From NCBI GenBank assembly GCA_964034945.1, contig OZ035961.1, forward strand, positions 61,182,084 to 61,246,083: a stretch of 64,000 nt of DNA, read 5' to 3'. The stretch is from Chrysopilus asiliformis. Taxonomy: Eukaryota > Arthropoda > Insecta > Diptera > Rhagionidae. Below, piece by piece: positions 1-10,472 of the stretch (within the stretch, counting starts at the first letter, position 1; every line of letters starts with the position of its first letter). The notes beneath the pieces were generated by a model. The model was given only the letters and a program-made list of their open reading frames with translations, did not search any database and was not told the DNA's origin. The position numbers were made by a program, and so were the translations under genes.

Positions 1-82
1 AAATGAAAGCTCTCTATCTGTAGATATGTCCCCTTTACTTTTTTTCCCATCTATATAATAAAAACTAAGGGGGACAATTTTG
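1..82 (+). repeat. Fragment of the dispersed Y/Helitron-like repeat
   Basis: This stretch matches 42655-42735 closely, including the words for 'ctctctatctgtagat' and 'cccatctatataataaaaac'. The same sequence is inverted near 5556-5600 and 7635-7660. It is the edge of a repeat family that recurs through the window and contains no gene. The adjoining sequence from about 83 departs from the family and becomes LTR-like. Confidence 0.6.
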
Positions 83-339
83 TTGTTATCTAACTTTCAA
101 TCAAGGAAATCATATCGTATTTCCACCTTTTTCATGCACATTTTGATTCGATGTAATTAATGTTACGCATTGATTACTCCAATTAAAATCTGCATTTGTA
201 ACTTGAATCTCTTCATATCGGTAGAAAAACATACCCACAAACATTAATATTTGATATATTAATTCCTCATATCAACTCACTTTGTCAAGAGGAAATCAAT
301 CCAAGCACCCTAACTATCCACGGTTCCCCGACTACGGGA

Positions 340-428
340 ATCAAAATCTTGGAAGCGGCTTTAGCTCCAAAGGTAACAAGGCGGTTTAGCGTCTCCAAGA
401 CCCGAGTTCGAATCGCGGTCGCTACGAT
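340..428 (+). other. tRNA-like module 1 in old BEL LTR
   Basis: A 'tttagctccaaagg' A-box-like block is followed by the B-box-like 'gagttcgaatc' at 404-414 and a T-rich run. It corresponds to the module at 46939-47016 (minus) of the young BEL LTR, so it was present in the common ancestor of both LTRs. It is not a functional tRNA gene: no cloverleaf with paired acceptor stem can be drawn by eye. Confidence 0.4.
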
Positions 429-1084
429 TTATTTTTCCAATTAAAGGAATTTTAAATTTTCATTTTTTTTTAATTTTTTATATAAAATCCTTTACTACCT
501 TATCCATAAATCGGTGGCCGAAGAATCTTCACTGCCATTTATGGGATCCTCCTAACCCATCTCCTCGCGAATCATATTTTACCCAGTCATTTAATACTAC
601 GCAGCTAATACTTTATTGGTCGTTTCTCTTAAACGACTTTACCAAGGAGTTAAAATCATATATGTCATCTTAAAGACCCCATTACCTCAACTGTCGTTTC
701 TATTCGAAACAACCATCAATCAAAATTAAAAACTCTATCAAAGTTTTCAAATTTAGGAAATTCAATCGACCGAATTAATATCACATATTCGTTAGTTCCA
801 TTGAATTCAAATTTAATCCGTTTAATCTCTGCATATCGATGAAAAGAAATTCATTTCAAGTAATTCAGATTTCGCATTAATTTATCATCATTTAAAATTC
901 CAAATTTGTGCTTCTATCATCTTGAAGAAAATTCAAGAAAAAAAATCGAAAGAAAATTCATATCCCGTCCGATATAAATTGCATGAATCTCATTGCAAGT
1001 TATTATCCCTCGCTCAAATTTCTATTTCACACGATAACTACATCGCCAAGTCGGGTAATCTATTTACACGCATTTTAAACAATT

Positions 1085-1180
1085 TACGATCGGATGCGGC
1101 TTCAGCTCCATCGTTTGCAACGAAACCTAACATACCCAAGACCGGGGTTCAAATCGCAGTCGACGCCAATTATTTTTATA
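1085..1180 (+). other. tRNA-like module 2 in old BEL LTR
   Basis: B-box-like 'ggggttcaaatcgc' near 1144-1157 lies downstream of 'cggcttcagctcc' and is followed by 'attatttttataa'. It is the counterpart of the module at 46222-46291 in the young BEL LTR. The open frame crossing it is low-information and is not called as a gene. Confidence 0.35.
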
Positions 1181-1549
1181 AACTTTTTTAAAGGAACTTG
1201 AATTAAATTTTTTTTTCTTTTCTATACCAAACACAGCGTTTAAGGCAATTTTGAGTATTAAAAAATCATTAATCAGAATTTCCAATTACAGATATTTCAA
1301 CTACGAAGGTAAATCCGACGAAATCAACGGCATTATCTCTTCATTCAAAATTAATACATATTAATTTCTTTACCACAAACTTGTTCATTGAATTCATTTA
1401 TACAATTTGCAATTAGTTAAGATCCATAGGTTAAGTGTGTAATTTATAAGAATTTAGAATACAAATTTACGAACAAAAATAGATTGTTGTTAATCAATTG
1501 CCCTGGCACCTCTTTCAGCTAATAGTTGGTCCAGCATATGAATAACTAA

Positions 1550-2200
1550 CCCCACGGTTAGATGTGCGGCTAGAAGTCGCATGCCGTATCTCATCTCAGG
1601 GAAATCACTCGTGTAAACGCCAGTTGCATGCAAGCGGGGAAAATCGCAACTCAAGTCGTATGTAAAAACCTCATACAATCTGAGCTGCGACTGGAACTGC
1701 AAATGATTTGACATTTAATTATGTCTGATTTCTCAATAGCAGAAAATAAGTTGAGTAGAAGTGAAATTTTGAAATTAATAAATTTGTGCCGGGAAAGAGA
1801 GTGCCTCTGGAAGACTGCCTCGAAATTGTATCGTAGAAACGATCTCAAGAGGCAGGCGTATGAACAAATCGGCGCGGAATTGAAACTCACAAGCGAGGAA
1901 GTGAAGAAAAAGTTGAGAAATTTACGAACGATGTATATTCACGAAAAAAAAGTAAATCAATGCGAGTCGGAAGTCTGGAGCATCGACAGAAGATATTTAT
2001 GAGCCTTCGTTGTTTTGGTATTCAGAAATGAGTTTCATAAACAAAATAACTTTCTTTGTTTTCTTGCGTTTGACCTTTTTCAACTGAAGTCACATGCAAT
2101 GTCGCAAGACAGCAGAGCAAATCGCAACACCTGTCAAATTGAAAAACGTTGTAGGAGGGATAATCGCATGCGACTTCTAGTCACGCGTCTAACCGTGGGG
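1550..2200 (+). mobile_element. Short PIF/Harbinger element with TAA target duplication
   Basis: The terminal inverted repeats start 'ccccacggttaga' at 1550 and end with its complement at 2200; both flanks carry 'taa' (1547-1549 and 2201-2203). The subterminal word 'agaagtcgcatgc' is shared with the large element at 37450-41830. The 651 bp carry only the MADF gene, so it would depend on a transposase supplied elsewhere. It is inserted in the old BEL LTR. Confidence 0.8.
1721..2002 (+). CDS. MADF/Myb-like DNA-binding protein of Harbinger element
   Basis: 93 residues. The central part reads LINLCRERECLW, then KLYRRNDLKRQAYEQIG, then EVKKKLRNLRTMY, which is the pattern of a MADF domain: three helices, a conserved Trp, and the KKK(W/L)xNLR signature. 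PIF/Harbinger elements typically encode a transposase plus a Myb/MADF-type protein that binds the ends and helps nuclear import; that role is inferred here. The ATG at 1721 is the first in frame. The homolog at 41412-41687 diverges after EVKK, so this is the intact copy. It ends just after the domain and has no C-terminal region. Confidence 0.65.
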   Translation: MSDFSIAENKLSRSEILKLINLCRERECLWKTASKLYRRNDLKRQAYEQIGAELKLTSEEVKKKLRNLRTMYIHEKKVNQCESEVWSIDRRYL

Positions 2201-2265
2201 TAAGATTCAAAGGTAAGCTACCAATTGTCTAACTACTGTTGCGACGTATCAGAGCGGTCGCAACA

Positions 2266-2690
2266 AAGTCTTTGCACACTTTCAACACGGCGGCGTTTGG
2301 GTCAGTGCTACATTCTATTCCTCTGAATACCAAATTATTTCGTTTGCAGTTAGACTCTAGAATGTTAATTCGATTTTGGTTCCTTGTTTGCTGTGTTTTC
2401 AACTCCTCCACCTGGTGTCGTAAAGAGTTATTTTCTTGGCGCAATTTTTTAACTTCTGTTGAGATGTTTTTTAAATCCTCACGAATGTCATTCATAGCTC
2501 CTTTGATCATATTTCCCATCGCATCCATCAATGCAGCCATCGGCACATCACCGACTAGTTTATCATTATCAATGCCCATTGTTGTTGTTGTTGGATTGCA
2601 CGATTTGATTTTTTTATTTACCTTTGATGGATCTGGCGAGGATGGTGAAAGATCTGCTCGACTTCTTTTATCCAGTTTGTAGCCTTTATA
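2266..2690 (-). pseudogene. LINE ORF1-like protein, truncated by LTR insertion
   Basis: The minus-strand frame starts at ATG 2579 (MGIDNDKLVG), with an open extension to about 2690. It has a long coiled coil (DIREDLKNISTEVKKLRQENNSLRHQVEEL, split here by motif) followed by NNLVFRGIE, the start of the RRM-like domain typical of LINE ORF1 nucleic-acid-binding proteins. The reading then runs into the BEL LTR at 2265, after VCKDF, and ends in unrelated residues. The gene is therefore broken by the LTR and lacks its RRM and zinc-knuckle end. Confidence 0.55.
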
Positions 2691-3235
2691 ATCTGTTAGC
2701 TAATGCATTATTATGTAAATCTTTGGCCTTTTATTAGATTTTATTGCAAAAGTTTTTAGATAATTTTTTTTACACAGTAATATCGATTCAGTGCTGCCAC
2801 TACTGTGTATGATTTTCAGTAATTATTTGAAACTTTTGTAGTTTATTTTATTTTAGGACATTGTTTAAACAAAATATTAGTTGATATATAAATTTGTAAT
2901 GAGTGGGGGAGCAGTTACAACCTTTTATCTCTAACCATTTTACTTCATCCGGAGCAGTTACAACCTTTAACTGTAACGAGTTTGCTTCACCATATAGTCA
3001 AATTAGACATTATAATCATTACTGTATAGATACGATACTTTGCCAATTAAAAATATACGTCCCCAGAATGTAGTTTCAACAATAACCCCAAAATCGCGGT
3101 TTTGTCAGTTACGACAGTTAACCTCTGGGGTACAGATATTAACTTTATAATTTAAAATCCAATACAATTAATTCACAATTCAGTTTCATATAAAATTCAA
3201 ATAAACGAAACAGTAAATAAAATATAATTTAAACT
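2691..3235. other. AT-rich stretch without a gene
   Basis: No reading frame or inverted termini are recognised. The word 'gagcagttacaaccttt' occurs twice (around 2908 and 2952), suggesting a decayed repeat. It ends where the GC-rich cluster begins. Confidence 0.3.
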
Positions 3236-3425
3236 AGGGGCTGCGCCCCGAACCGCTTCGCGGTTCATCCCCCTTCCGCAGGTCGGCCTTCGGCCTCCCT
3301 GCCCCCGTCGGCCTACGGCCTCGCCCCTCGCGCTTGAATTGTTGGAATTTGATGTATGGAGATGTTACGTAAAATTATTTAAATATATTTCAGCTCTCGC
3401 CTTCCTCTTTACTCGGCCTTCGGCC
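3236..3425. repeat. GC-rich hairpin cluster
   Basis: A sharp GC island in very AT-rich DNA, built of short perfect palindromes: 'ggggctgcgcccc', 'gaaccgcttcgcggttc', 'ggccttcggcc', 'ggcctacggcc', with a further 'ggccttcggcc' near 3415-3425. Each would fold as a 4-6 bp hairpin with a tetraloop. No coding potential is seen. The closest analogy I know is the mobile GC clusters of some organelle and protist genomes, but that is analogy only. Confidence 0.7.
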
Positions 3426-4099
3426 TCGACTCAAATGCATATGCATATAGTAATATAAATATAATGCATATAGGAAAAAAGGAAATTTTTTTAGAGACAT
3501 TTTTCTTTGTGACCCAACGGTAATACACCGTACTATTTACTTACAATATATTCAATAACGGTAAAAGGTGGTTATCCACACGGGGAAAGACAATATTGTG
3601 GGAAATGTCGTTCTTTTTAATTCATGTCATACATTGAAGCACCAAATCCCTTTAGAATTGCAGAAGATAGCAGGTGAGGGCTATACATAACGATGGTATC
3701 TATACTGTTTTTCGCAGTATTATATTGTTTTTCAGACTCCAATACTGCATAATTGCTTTTTTCCCCAAAATACTGTATTTAAATACTCAGAAAACTTTAA
3801 TTCTTTAACGTTTCGAAATTCAAATTTATTAATAGCAATGCAAAACGTCAGTAGCCACACAAAACAGTGGCAACACATGGCAAGTGTAAATACATTCAAA
3901 CGACGAACAGCGAAGTATTGGTGGCAACATGTCATATATATTCGCTTCTTCCTTTCCCCATCGATTACTGTTTTGTCATTATTCATCCTTCTTCAGAACG
4001 CGTTACTTTGATTTTGCTTTCCATTGTTAATTTAAAAGAATAAAAATGTCGAAATTAAGAGCAAAGACACAAATTTTCATTGAATAAAATTTATACTGC
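3426..4099. other. AT-rich repeat-derived stretch
   Basis: No gene recognised. From about 3690 there are repeated 'actgtttttcgcagtat'-like words, and the segment grades into the inverted-duplication arm at 4100. The short minus frame at 3732-3986 has no recognisable domain. Confidence 0.3.
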
Positions 4100-5163
4100 G
4101 AAAAATACTGTTTTTTCAAATCGATTTACTGCTTTTTTAAATTTTTAGGTGAAATATACTGTTTTTTGTCCGAAAAAAGATTTTATGTATAGCTAACACA
4201 TAAAAAGGAGGGGTAGATATTAGTGAGCAAAAATTTCTCCTGCGGGCTGACCTCTCTCATGGTGAAAATCGGATCCGAAACCCTTAAGCGCATAAAAAGG
4301 TTTCAAGAGAGGGAAAGGGGTTGCTATTAAACTGGATCCGACACCCTTGAGTAAGAGATATCAGAAGAAACGGGGATTGACATCAAAAAGAATCAGATCC
4401 CTTATTCTGTCAATAACTGTCCCTGCGTGCAAAGTTTGATCAAAATCGGCCGCGCCGTTTTTGCGTGATCCCGGGACAAACATTCAGTCAAACAGACAGA
4501 AATACCGACCGACATACAGACAGACGGACAAACATAAATTTTAAGCATAACAAAACCTATAATTGCCAGTCTGGCAATTATTAGAAACTCGTATAGTGAT
4601 ATTCCTATCAAAATTGGAACAGTTGTATCAAAATTCCAGTTTGAAGTCAAACTTTCCAATAAGATTTTTTAAAATTTGTTCCAATAGGATTTTGATGTAT
4701 GGGAGTTTTATTTAGAATCATATCCTAAATAACTTTTGTTCTTGGACTTTTTAGATAAGATGCACCGTTTTTGAGATATTCGCAAAAAACGTTTTCGTTC
4801 GTATAATAGTCAATTTTTGTCCATTAACGAACTTAGCCTCGCATTTTACGAAAAACGGATCTGCTCAAAATTTCAAGTCTCTAGCTCAATCCGTGCGCCC
4901 GCAATCCGCGCCACAGACGGACATGCAAAAATCAATTTTGTTTATCATTCTAAACACACTGGTGTAATACATTTTTGTGTGTGATGACGGTATCTTGGCG
5001 TTACAAACGGTAAGGCAAAATTAATATACCCTTTGGTTTCACCATACGGGTATAAAAATGTCATTTTTGCCATCAGTATTATACGACCAAATACATCAAT
5101 GTATGTCAATATTTTTGAGAAAATCCAAAATTACAAAAATTGTCCCCCTTACAGTTTTTATTA
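4100..5163 (-). repeat. Left arm of inverted duplication with DINE-like Z repeat
   Basis: This is the reverse complement of 42700-43910, including the unusual 'ggatccgacacccttgagt' stretch, the CAGA/CAGAC microsatellite (4485-4530), the stem 'attgccagtctggcaat' and the terminus 'ccatacgggtata' at about 5042-5055. It has no gene of its own; the small frames are translations of the microsatellite and stem. Confidence 0.65.
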
Positions 5164-5555
5164 GTTGCGTTTTTTTAATGTTCTAGAACACGGAACATTA
5201 AAAAAACGATCCAGAGTAAGTGGGAAATTTCATTGAGTTCGAATGGCAACTAACTTCACGTTGGTTACATCAGTAGGCCGTTACTGCTATATTTTCTTGA
5301 TATAATCACGATTCGCTATCTCCCATGAATAAAACTATTTCGCTGTCGAACAGAACCAACAAACCACCAACACAAAATCCTCAATTGAGAATAAAGTGTC
5401 AGATTTATTATGTTGAAGTTAGCAGCATTTCATTACCGTACATTACCGTATAAAATTTCCCTTTGTTCCAAGCGCTGTTCGAGATGAAAAGGTGGTGCAG
5501 GATTTTGTATGGAAAGCTTGTTCTGAACTGTTTCAGAACATTAAAAAAACGCAAC
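5164..5555. mobile_element. MITE with TATTA target duplication
   Basis: The ends are 'gttgcgtttttttaatgttc' and its complement at 5536-5555. Flanks are 'tatta' at 5159-5163 and 5556-5560. The unoccupied site exists in this window near 42710 (inverted), where only one 'tatta' is present. The 392 bp hold no convincing gene. The 5 bp duplication does not by itself decide the superfamily. Confidence 0.7.
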
Positions 5556-5591
5556 TATTATATAGATGGGAAAAAAGTAAAGTGGACACAT

Positions 5592-7630
5592 TGTTAGCGA
5601 ACAGGACAATCGAGGCTTTATCCGATGCCTTGTCGACAGATACTTGGGACATGCTTTACACCTGCCTTAGGGTGAGTGTCCCGAGTCCTGTCCATACTCT
5701 GCCGAATTTGACACGCTAGTTGAATCCTGGTCTTAGCTCAGTAGTTGGGGGGGTTTTTATTCGGCAAAGCTATGGAAGCTAACGCTGATATCGTGTCAAA
5801 AACAAATCAAAATCAAACAAACTAAAAATCGGGTAAAAATTCTCAAATGAACTCATCATCATTTCATGGTCGAAACACTGATCTATCTATCTATATACAT
5901 GATCTTTAATTAAGTGAGCAGCTAATTTAGGGAACGCCTCCCTGTCAGCTCAAATCATCCCATATTTGCAAACTCCCCTTCTCTCCCTCATTTACGAAAA
6001 TCAACAAAACATAATGTCGTTTTACTTCAACACAATGAAACACTCTCGCTTAGAATCATTATAGATCAAATATATTGATCGGGAAAACCAAATTTAAAAT
6101 TTCACAAAATATGCTGCACAACAAATCGGAGCTTTTCTCTAAATCGATTATATTGATTTGAAGAATCAAATTAAATTTCATAAAATCTAGTGTACGTTAA
6201 ATCTGAGCTCCACTGTGGATCGATAAACAAAATATCTGTAGTCTGATGTAAGGTTTTACCAAAGACGCAAACCAGTATAACAGTTTACAACACTTCAAAT
6301 TGCATATTCTGAGGCTGACTCGTGATCGATCGCCTGCAAGTATGCTCGAACGAAATGCAATTCGAGTTCAGCGCTTCTCAACTCGATCTTAAGAATTTTC
6401 TCACTTCCGAACAAAGATTTTTAAAAGGATTAAATTAACTTACAGTTTTCCTGAGACGATATGTGGAAATTTCTCGTAATATTTCTGCAAATTTATATTT
6501 CTTTCCGGAACTCCGATGAAGTGCACTGCATCCAGAGTATATTTCCATCAATTTTTCGATAGCTAAAATATACTAAAATTTTTGCATCAGAAAAGAGAAA
6601 ATTCGAGGTGAAACTTGGAAAGATACTTTCCTAATATTACGTCCAATATTTTGTTTATCGTTTCCTAACAAAATCTTTAATTTAAGTTACATTAAATGAA
6701 TCTTCAAAATGGCTTCCAAATTTTCCACCATGTGGTTTCTCGAGTCCGGAAATTTCCCTCGTTCGAGAATTCCAAATCTACAGCAAAGTTTTTTCTTCTG
6801 AATTTCCCTCTAATTTTTCCAAATCCTAGAGACTAGAATCCTCAAACTGGATGTAAAATCTAACGCCTAAGCGTGATCAAAATTCACATATGTGGATGAA
6901 AATCCTTTGTTGGAAAATCCTTCCTTCTCTCCACAGGTTTTTCCGTGTTTCCGGAAAATGCTTTTGCTCTCTCAAGAATGTTGAAAACGTTTCACAAAGG
7001 AAAAATACACATATAACATAAAAACGTGAGGTGGCTAGAGATCTTAAAATTTCTGCGGCAGGGAGACGAAAAAGATCCTAGCAATTATGATTTCGTTAAT
7101 CTCAGATAAAATAAAACTATAGGCAAATAAATTCCACTTACGTCTAACCACCTTGCACCGACGTAAAAGAAACAGAAAATGTGGAAATCCTTCCACCTAA
7201 AATTCGTCGAACTGGCGAAAAGAAAATGTCGCACCTTCGGTTCACTAATGCGAAAACATAATTTTAATTTTGTTTAACACCTTAAAATGCAATTTACCTA
7301 CGTGAATTAATATCCAATTTAGTTTAATAAAAAGGTAAATTTTTAACTTTATAAAAAAATCACTGCGACGTTCTTTAAAAAATCCTCCCTGCCGAGGATG
7401 TTACCATCAAACCAATTCGAATCCAACTAACTGGTCAGTAAAAGTTTTACAGTCGCTCTTGAACAGATTTACTGTACATCAATTGTGTGTCCAGCTAAAC
7501 TATTGAAATGGAATTTGCTCGAATAGTTCATTTCCAGTTTCGAACGATTTATTTGAATTCAAACAGGATTTTAAATTCTAGATCAATCTTGAACTTTGAT
7601 CTTGCTTTATTTTTCAACAGGCATACCACA
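5592..7630. mobile_element. LTR-like insertion (TG...CA) with ACAT target duplication
   Basis: The insertion starts 'tgttagcgaacagg', ends 'caggcataccaca', and is flanked by 'acat' at 5588-5591 and 7631-7634. The other arm of the inverted duplication (about 42670) keeps the empty site with one 'acat'. TG...CA ends and a 4 bp duplication fit a solo LTR of a Gypsy-type element, 2039 bp long. It has no long frame and no pol motif. A tRNA A-box-like 'tagctcagtagttgg' occurs at about 5733, without a B-box after it. Confidence 0.5.
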
Positions 7631-7634
7631 ACAT

Positions 7635-7750
7635 CTACAGATAGAGAGCTTTCCTTTAAAAAAAGAATAATCAAAATTGATTCTAAGCTGGAACTGTGTC
7701 GAAAGAAATACATACAAAATCGCTTTGCCTTTTAAATATATAGATGAGTC
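7635..7750 (-). repeat. Helitron-like 5' terminus (Y repeat)
   Basis: Read on the minus strand, this starts 'tctatatatttaaaaggc' after an A and continues 'aaagcgattttgtatg'. The same terminus occurs with different flanks at 22385, 30752, 36442 and 41848, which marks a real element end. A TC start after a host A with a TATA-rich first segment fits Helitron 5' ends; no helicase is encoded next to it. Confidence 0.45.
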
Positions 7751-7802
7751 TTCGATCTTAACAACACGGATCGCAGCTGAGCGTTTAATGAAGGGGTAAA
7801 AT

Positions 7803-8049
7803 GATTCGTGAACAATTTATCGTAAAACAATTTATCGTAAGAACAATTTATCGTAACAACAATTTATCGTAAGAACAATTTATCGTAAGACAATTTATCG
7901 TAAGAACAATTTATCGTAAGACAATTTATCGTAAGAACAATTTATCGTAAGACAATTTATCGTAAGGAATATTATAAATTGTTTTACGATAAATTGTTCA
8001 CGATAAATTGTCTCACGATAAATTGTTTACGATGAATTGACCGGCACCC
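7803..8049. mobile_element. 247 bp insertion of inverted minisatellite with 9 bp target duplication
   Basis: Ten direct copies of 'caatttatcgta' spaced 15-16 bp are followed by four to five inverted copies 'tacgataaattg'. 'gggtaaaat' stands on both sides (7794-7802 and 8050-8058); the homologous segment at about 37405-37425 has a single uninterrupted 'gggtattttaccc' region without the insertion. A 9 bp duplication is characteristic of Mutator-like elements. The ends match only partly (about 12 of 20). The whole could fold into a long stem. Confidence 0.65.
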
Positions 8050-9176
8050 GGGTAAAATACCCATGCTCGAAGCCAGGGTTGCTGGTGCCAAGGTTTTGTT
8101 TTTTTTAATTAATTTTTTTTTTGATTTAAAAGAAATTTTTTTCTTTGTGATTTTTGTGTTTTTTTTTTTGTATGTGAAAACTGTTTAAAACAAAAATAGA
8201 GACACAAATTATAAACCGAAAACGATTTTGATCAGATTTTCACCATTGTCCGTGATGATAATATTTTATGACTGAAGTTAGCTTGCCCATGAGGAGGCTG
8301 GAAAAACTAATTGGGTATTAGTTTTAAAATTCAAAACCGAAAGTCTTGAAGCGAACACGTTTATTTTCTAAAAGTTATTTCTGGAAGTTTTTTGTGCAAA
8401 AAAATCTTTTGCTCGACAACGATGGGTCTGCATCTAGTAAAATATTATTAAAAATTGGTGGAAAAGTAAAATGGATACATCTAAAGATAATTTTCTAAAA
8501 GTTATTTCTTGCATTTGCATTATCCTTACAGGACCTTCCGTTTTGAATTTTGAAAATCTGAAAAAACCGGATTCGGGATCAGCGACCCCGATAACCCCCG
8601 AGTGATACTTTTCAGCCTCCTATTGAGCAGGATTTATGGCGAAAATCACGGTTTAAAAATACCCAAACCCCCTTTGCCCCCCGTTCACCCCCTTAGCGCT
8701 AAAATTTGAAAAATCTCGATGGTGGGTCATATTCTGAAAGTTTCAAGTCACTATCTTCAGGGGTTTGGGCTGGGCGTCAGGTTAAACGATTTTATATATA
8801 GAGCAGATGGTTTTCACTTTTTCCAATAAAGACTCAATTTCAACAAAAAAAAAATATTGTGCCACCGCTCAGAATTGAACCCGTACCTGGCGCGATGTAG
8901 TTTACACTTATTCAGTAGTAAGAATATAAATTTTAAAGATAAATGAAGTGATAAAAAACAGGCAGTCATATTTGATAAAAAACAGGCAGTCAGGACTGCC
9001 AACAGAAGTGAAAACAATAATATATGTAAAGTAATTTTGTCTTGTATTTATGCCTATATATTTTTTAACCTGAAATTTTGAAAATATATGCTAATAAACA
9101 GTAAATTTCAAATAAAAGTCAATATGCATATTAAGGTTTGAATTCCTGAGCAGCACATGATTTTCTTATACAACAA
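8050..9176 (-). repeat. X repeat, first part (Helitron-like unit)
   Basis: This is homologous to the reverse complement of 31750-32470 and 36990-37430. Landmarks are 'aaccttggcaccagcaaccc' (inverted), 'gcttgcccatgaggaggctg' and 'caaacccctgaagatag' (inverted). The unit continues after the Gypsy insertion at 21564. It holds one tRNA-like module and no gene. At 8278-8280 it preserves the empty 'tta' site of the palindromic MITE found at 37031-37180. Confidence 0.6.
8851..8932 (-). other. tRNA-like module in X repeat
   Basis: On the minus strand the B-box-like 'gggttcaattctgag' follows 'gcgccaggtac'; downstream are 'ggtggcacaat' and a T run. It is the same module as at 31991-32055 and 35920-35985. 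The A-box is weak. Confidence 0.4.
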
Positions 9177-9180
9177 ATAG

Positions 9181-10449
9181 TGTGGTGAATCAGATTTTCT
9201 CTGAAATCACCACCGATCAATTTAATAAAAAACCCAATTAAGGAACCGAGATCTTTTGGGCTAACCCTCAAACGAGGTTATAAATTTTAAAATATTTCCA
9301 AGAAAATATTATTGTCCATCACATGTGTTTAGCATCAAATAAATTTTGTAAACAGAGTCTACTTAAAATGCCATAAAAATTATCCTTTTTTATCTTTATT
9401 TATGATATTAGAATAAATTCATGATCTTAATGTTTTTCCTAGAAAAACATTAAGGATCACAAGTGTTTTACATAAACAAATTCTCTTACATGTAAAACGT
9501 AACCAAGGTTTTGTTTGGGATGCAATAAAAGTAAACAAGGGTTGTTTACGATGTAATAAAAGACATCCTTTTTCATTTTTTTTGGATAATAAAATTGCTT
9601 AAACCGTTCAAGCAATAAAAAAGATATTTTCGTATGCATGCATACAAAACAGCCTAAAAACACAAGTAGGCTGGGCAAATAGCCAAACACAAGCATCCTT
9701 ACAAACAATCTATAAGGAGGCTGGGAAAAAAACATTTACGATCATTCAAAGATCGTATTTTTTCTAACCAATAGAATCAATTTTCCTATTTTCAAATAAG
9801 GAAACATTGAAAGTAGGATGGGCAAATATCCCCTACTAGTTTCCAACTGAGATGGAATTCACTAGGAAACCAAGGATTGGAAAGGAAAAGAAAGAGGATC
9901 GAAAGGATTTCTTGATCCTATAAAAACGACCTGTTTGATAAGATTAAGACAGTTACAGTAGAGTTGCAGTGGAAGTTTGGTCTGCGACCTCGAGTCGCGA
10001 CCTAACAGTAACAGTTACAGTTACAGTTAGAGTTGAGTTGAGTTGAGTTTTGGTAAGCGACCTAGAGTCGCGACCTGAAATAGAAAAATACGCGACCTAA
10101 AAAAGAATTGTTGGTCTGCGACCTACAGTTGCGACTTTTTGAAACCAAAATCGTAAAATTCTTTAAAATATTAAAAAAGTTAGAAAATTGCTTTTATTAA
10201 ACTTAAACAAAATAGTTATTTAAATAAATTCAAATTCAAATAAATTTACGAGACACGTATTGCAAAAAATTGCAATAAGCCTAAAAGAAAAAAAGCAAGT
10301 AAACTTTAAAAATTGAAATAAAAATTATAAAAAACTTACAGCGTAAAAACAAATAAGCTAAATTAAGTGATAATGAAAATAAATACAATTTTGAATAAAA
10401 ACAAAGAATTTTATTTTATGTCTTCTTTTTTCTAATAAAAACCACGACA
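9181..10449 (+). repeat. 5' LTR of the 12.4 kb Gypsy element
   Basis: 1269 bp, TG (tgtggtgaat) to CA (accacgaca). From 'cctagaaaaacattaagg' to the end it matches 20546-21563 nearly base for base. It contains 'gcgacctcgagtcgcgacct' palindromic units and 'gttacagttacag' and 'gagttgagttgag' runs around 9950-10140. The right LTR has one extra palindromic unit and lacks about 37 bp near the 'aaggttttgt' block. Confidence 0.8.
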
Positions 10450-10455
10450 TAAAAT

Positions 10456-10472
10456 TGGCGCAGCCGGTAGGA
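10456..10472 (+). promoter_or_regulatory. Primer-binding site, tRNA-Ser type
   Basis: 'tggcgcagccggtagga' begins six bases after the LTR. The Drosophila 17.6/297 group of Gypsy elements uses a near-identical tRNA-Ser-complementary site. This places the element in that group and fixes plus-strand orientation. Confidence 0.65.

Larger units (their letters stand above)
83..2265 (+). mobile_element. Diverged BEL/Pao-type LTR (solo or truncated)
   Basis: Read on the plus strand, this stretch is homologous to the reverse complement of the BEL LTR at 45848-48245. Shared landmarks are 'caagcaccctaac', the 'tttatgga/cttatgga' blocks, 'ggtccagcat', 'ggtaagctacca' and the terminal 'cgcaaca'. It ends in CA at 2265, exactly where a LINE ORF1 is broken. 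The left boundary is uncertain and no target duplication was found. It is much more diverged than the 45-57 kb pair, so it is an older insertion. A 651 bp Harbinger sits inside it. Confidence 0.6.

Noticed and set aside
2239..2682. 147-codon plus frame
   Set aside because: It is antisense to the LINE ORF1 coiled coil and has no domain of its own.
5492..5719. 75-codon plus frame
   Set aside because: It crosses the right end of a MITE, the flanking repeat and the start of an LTR-like insertion, so it cannot be one gene.
5726..5760. tRNA gene from the A-box-like 'tagctcagtagttgg'
   Set aside because: No B-box follows within 100 bp and a G run then T run replaces the expected stem.
7813..8035. 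CRISPR-like array of short repeats
   Set aside because: There are no unique spacers of CRISPR length; units are 15-16 bp, change direction, and the host is eukaryotic.
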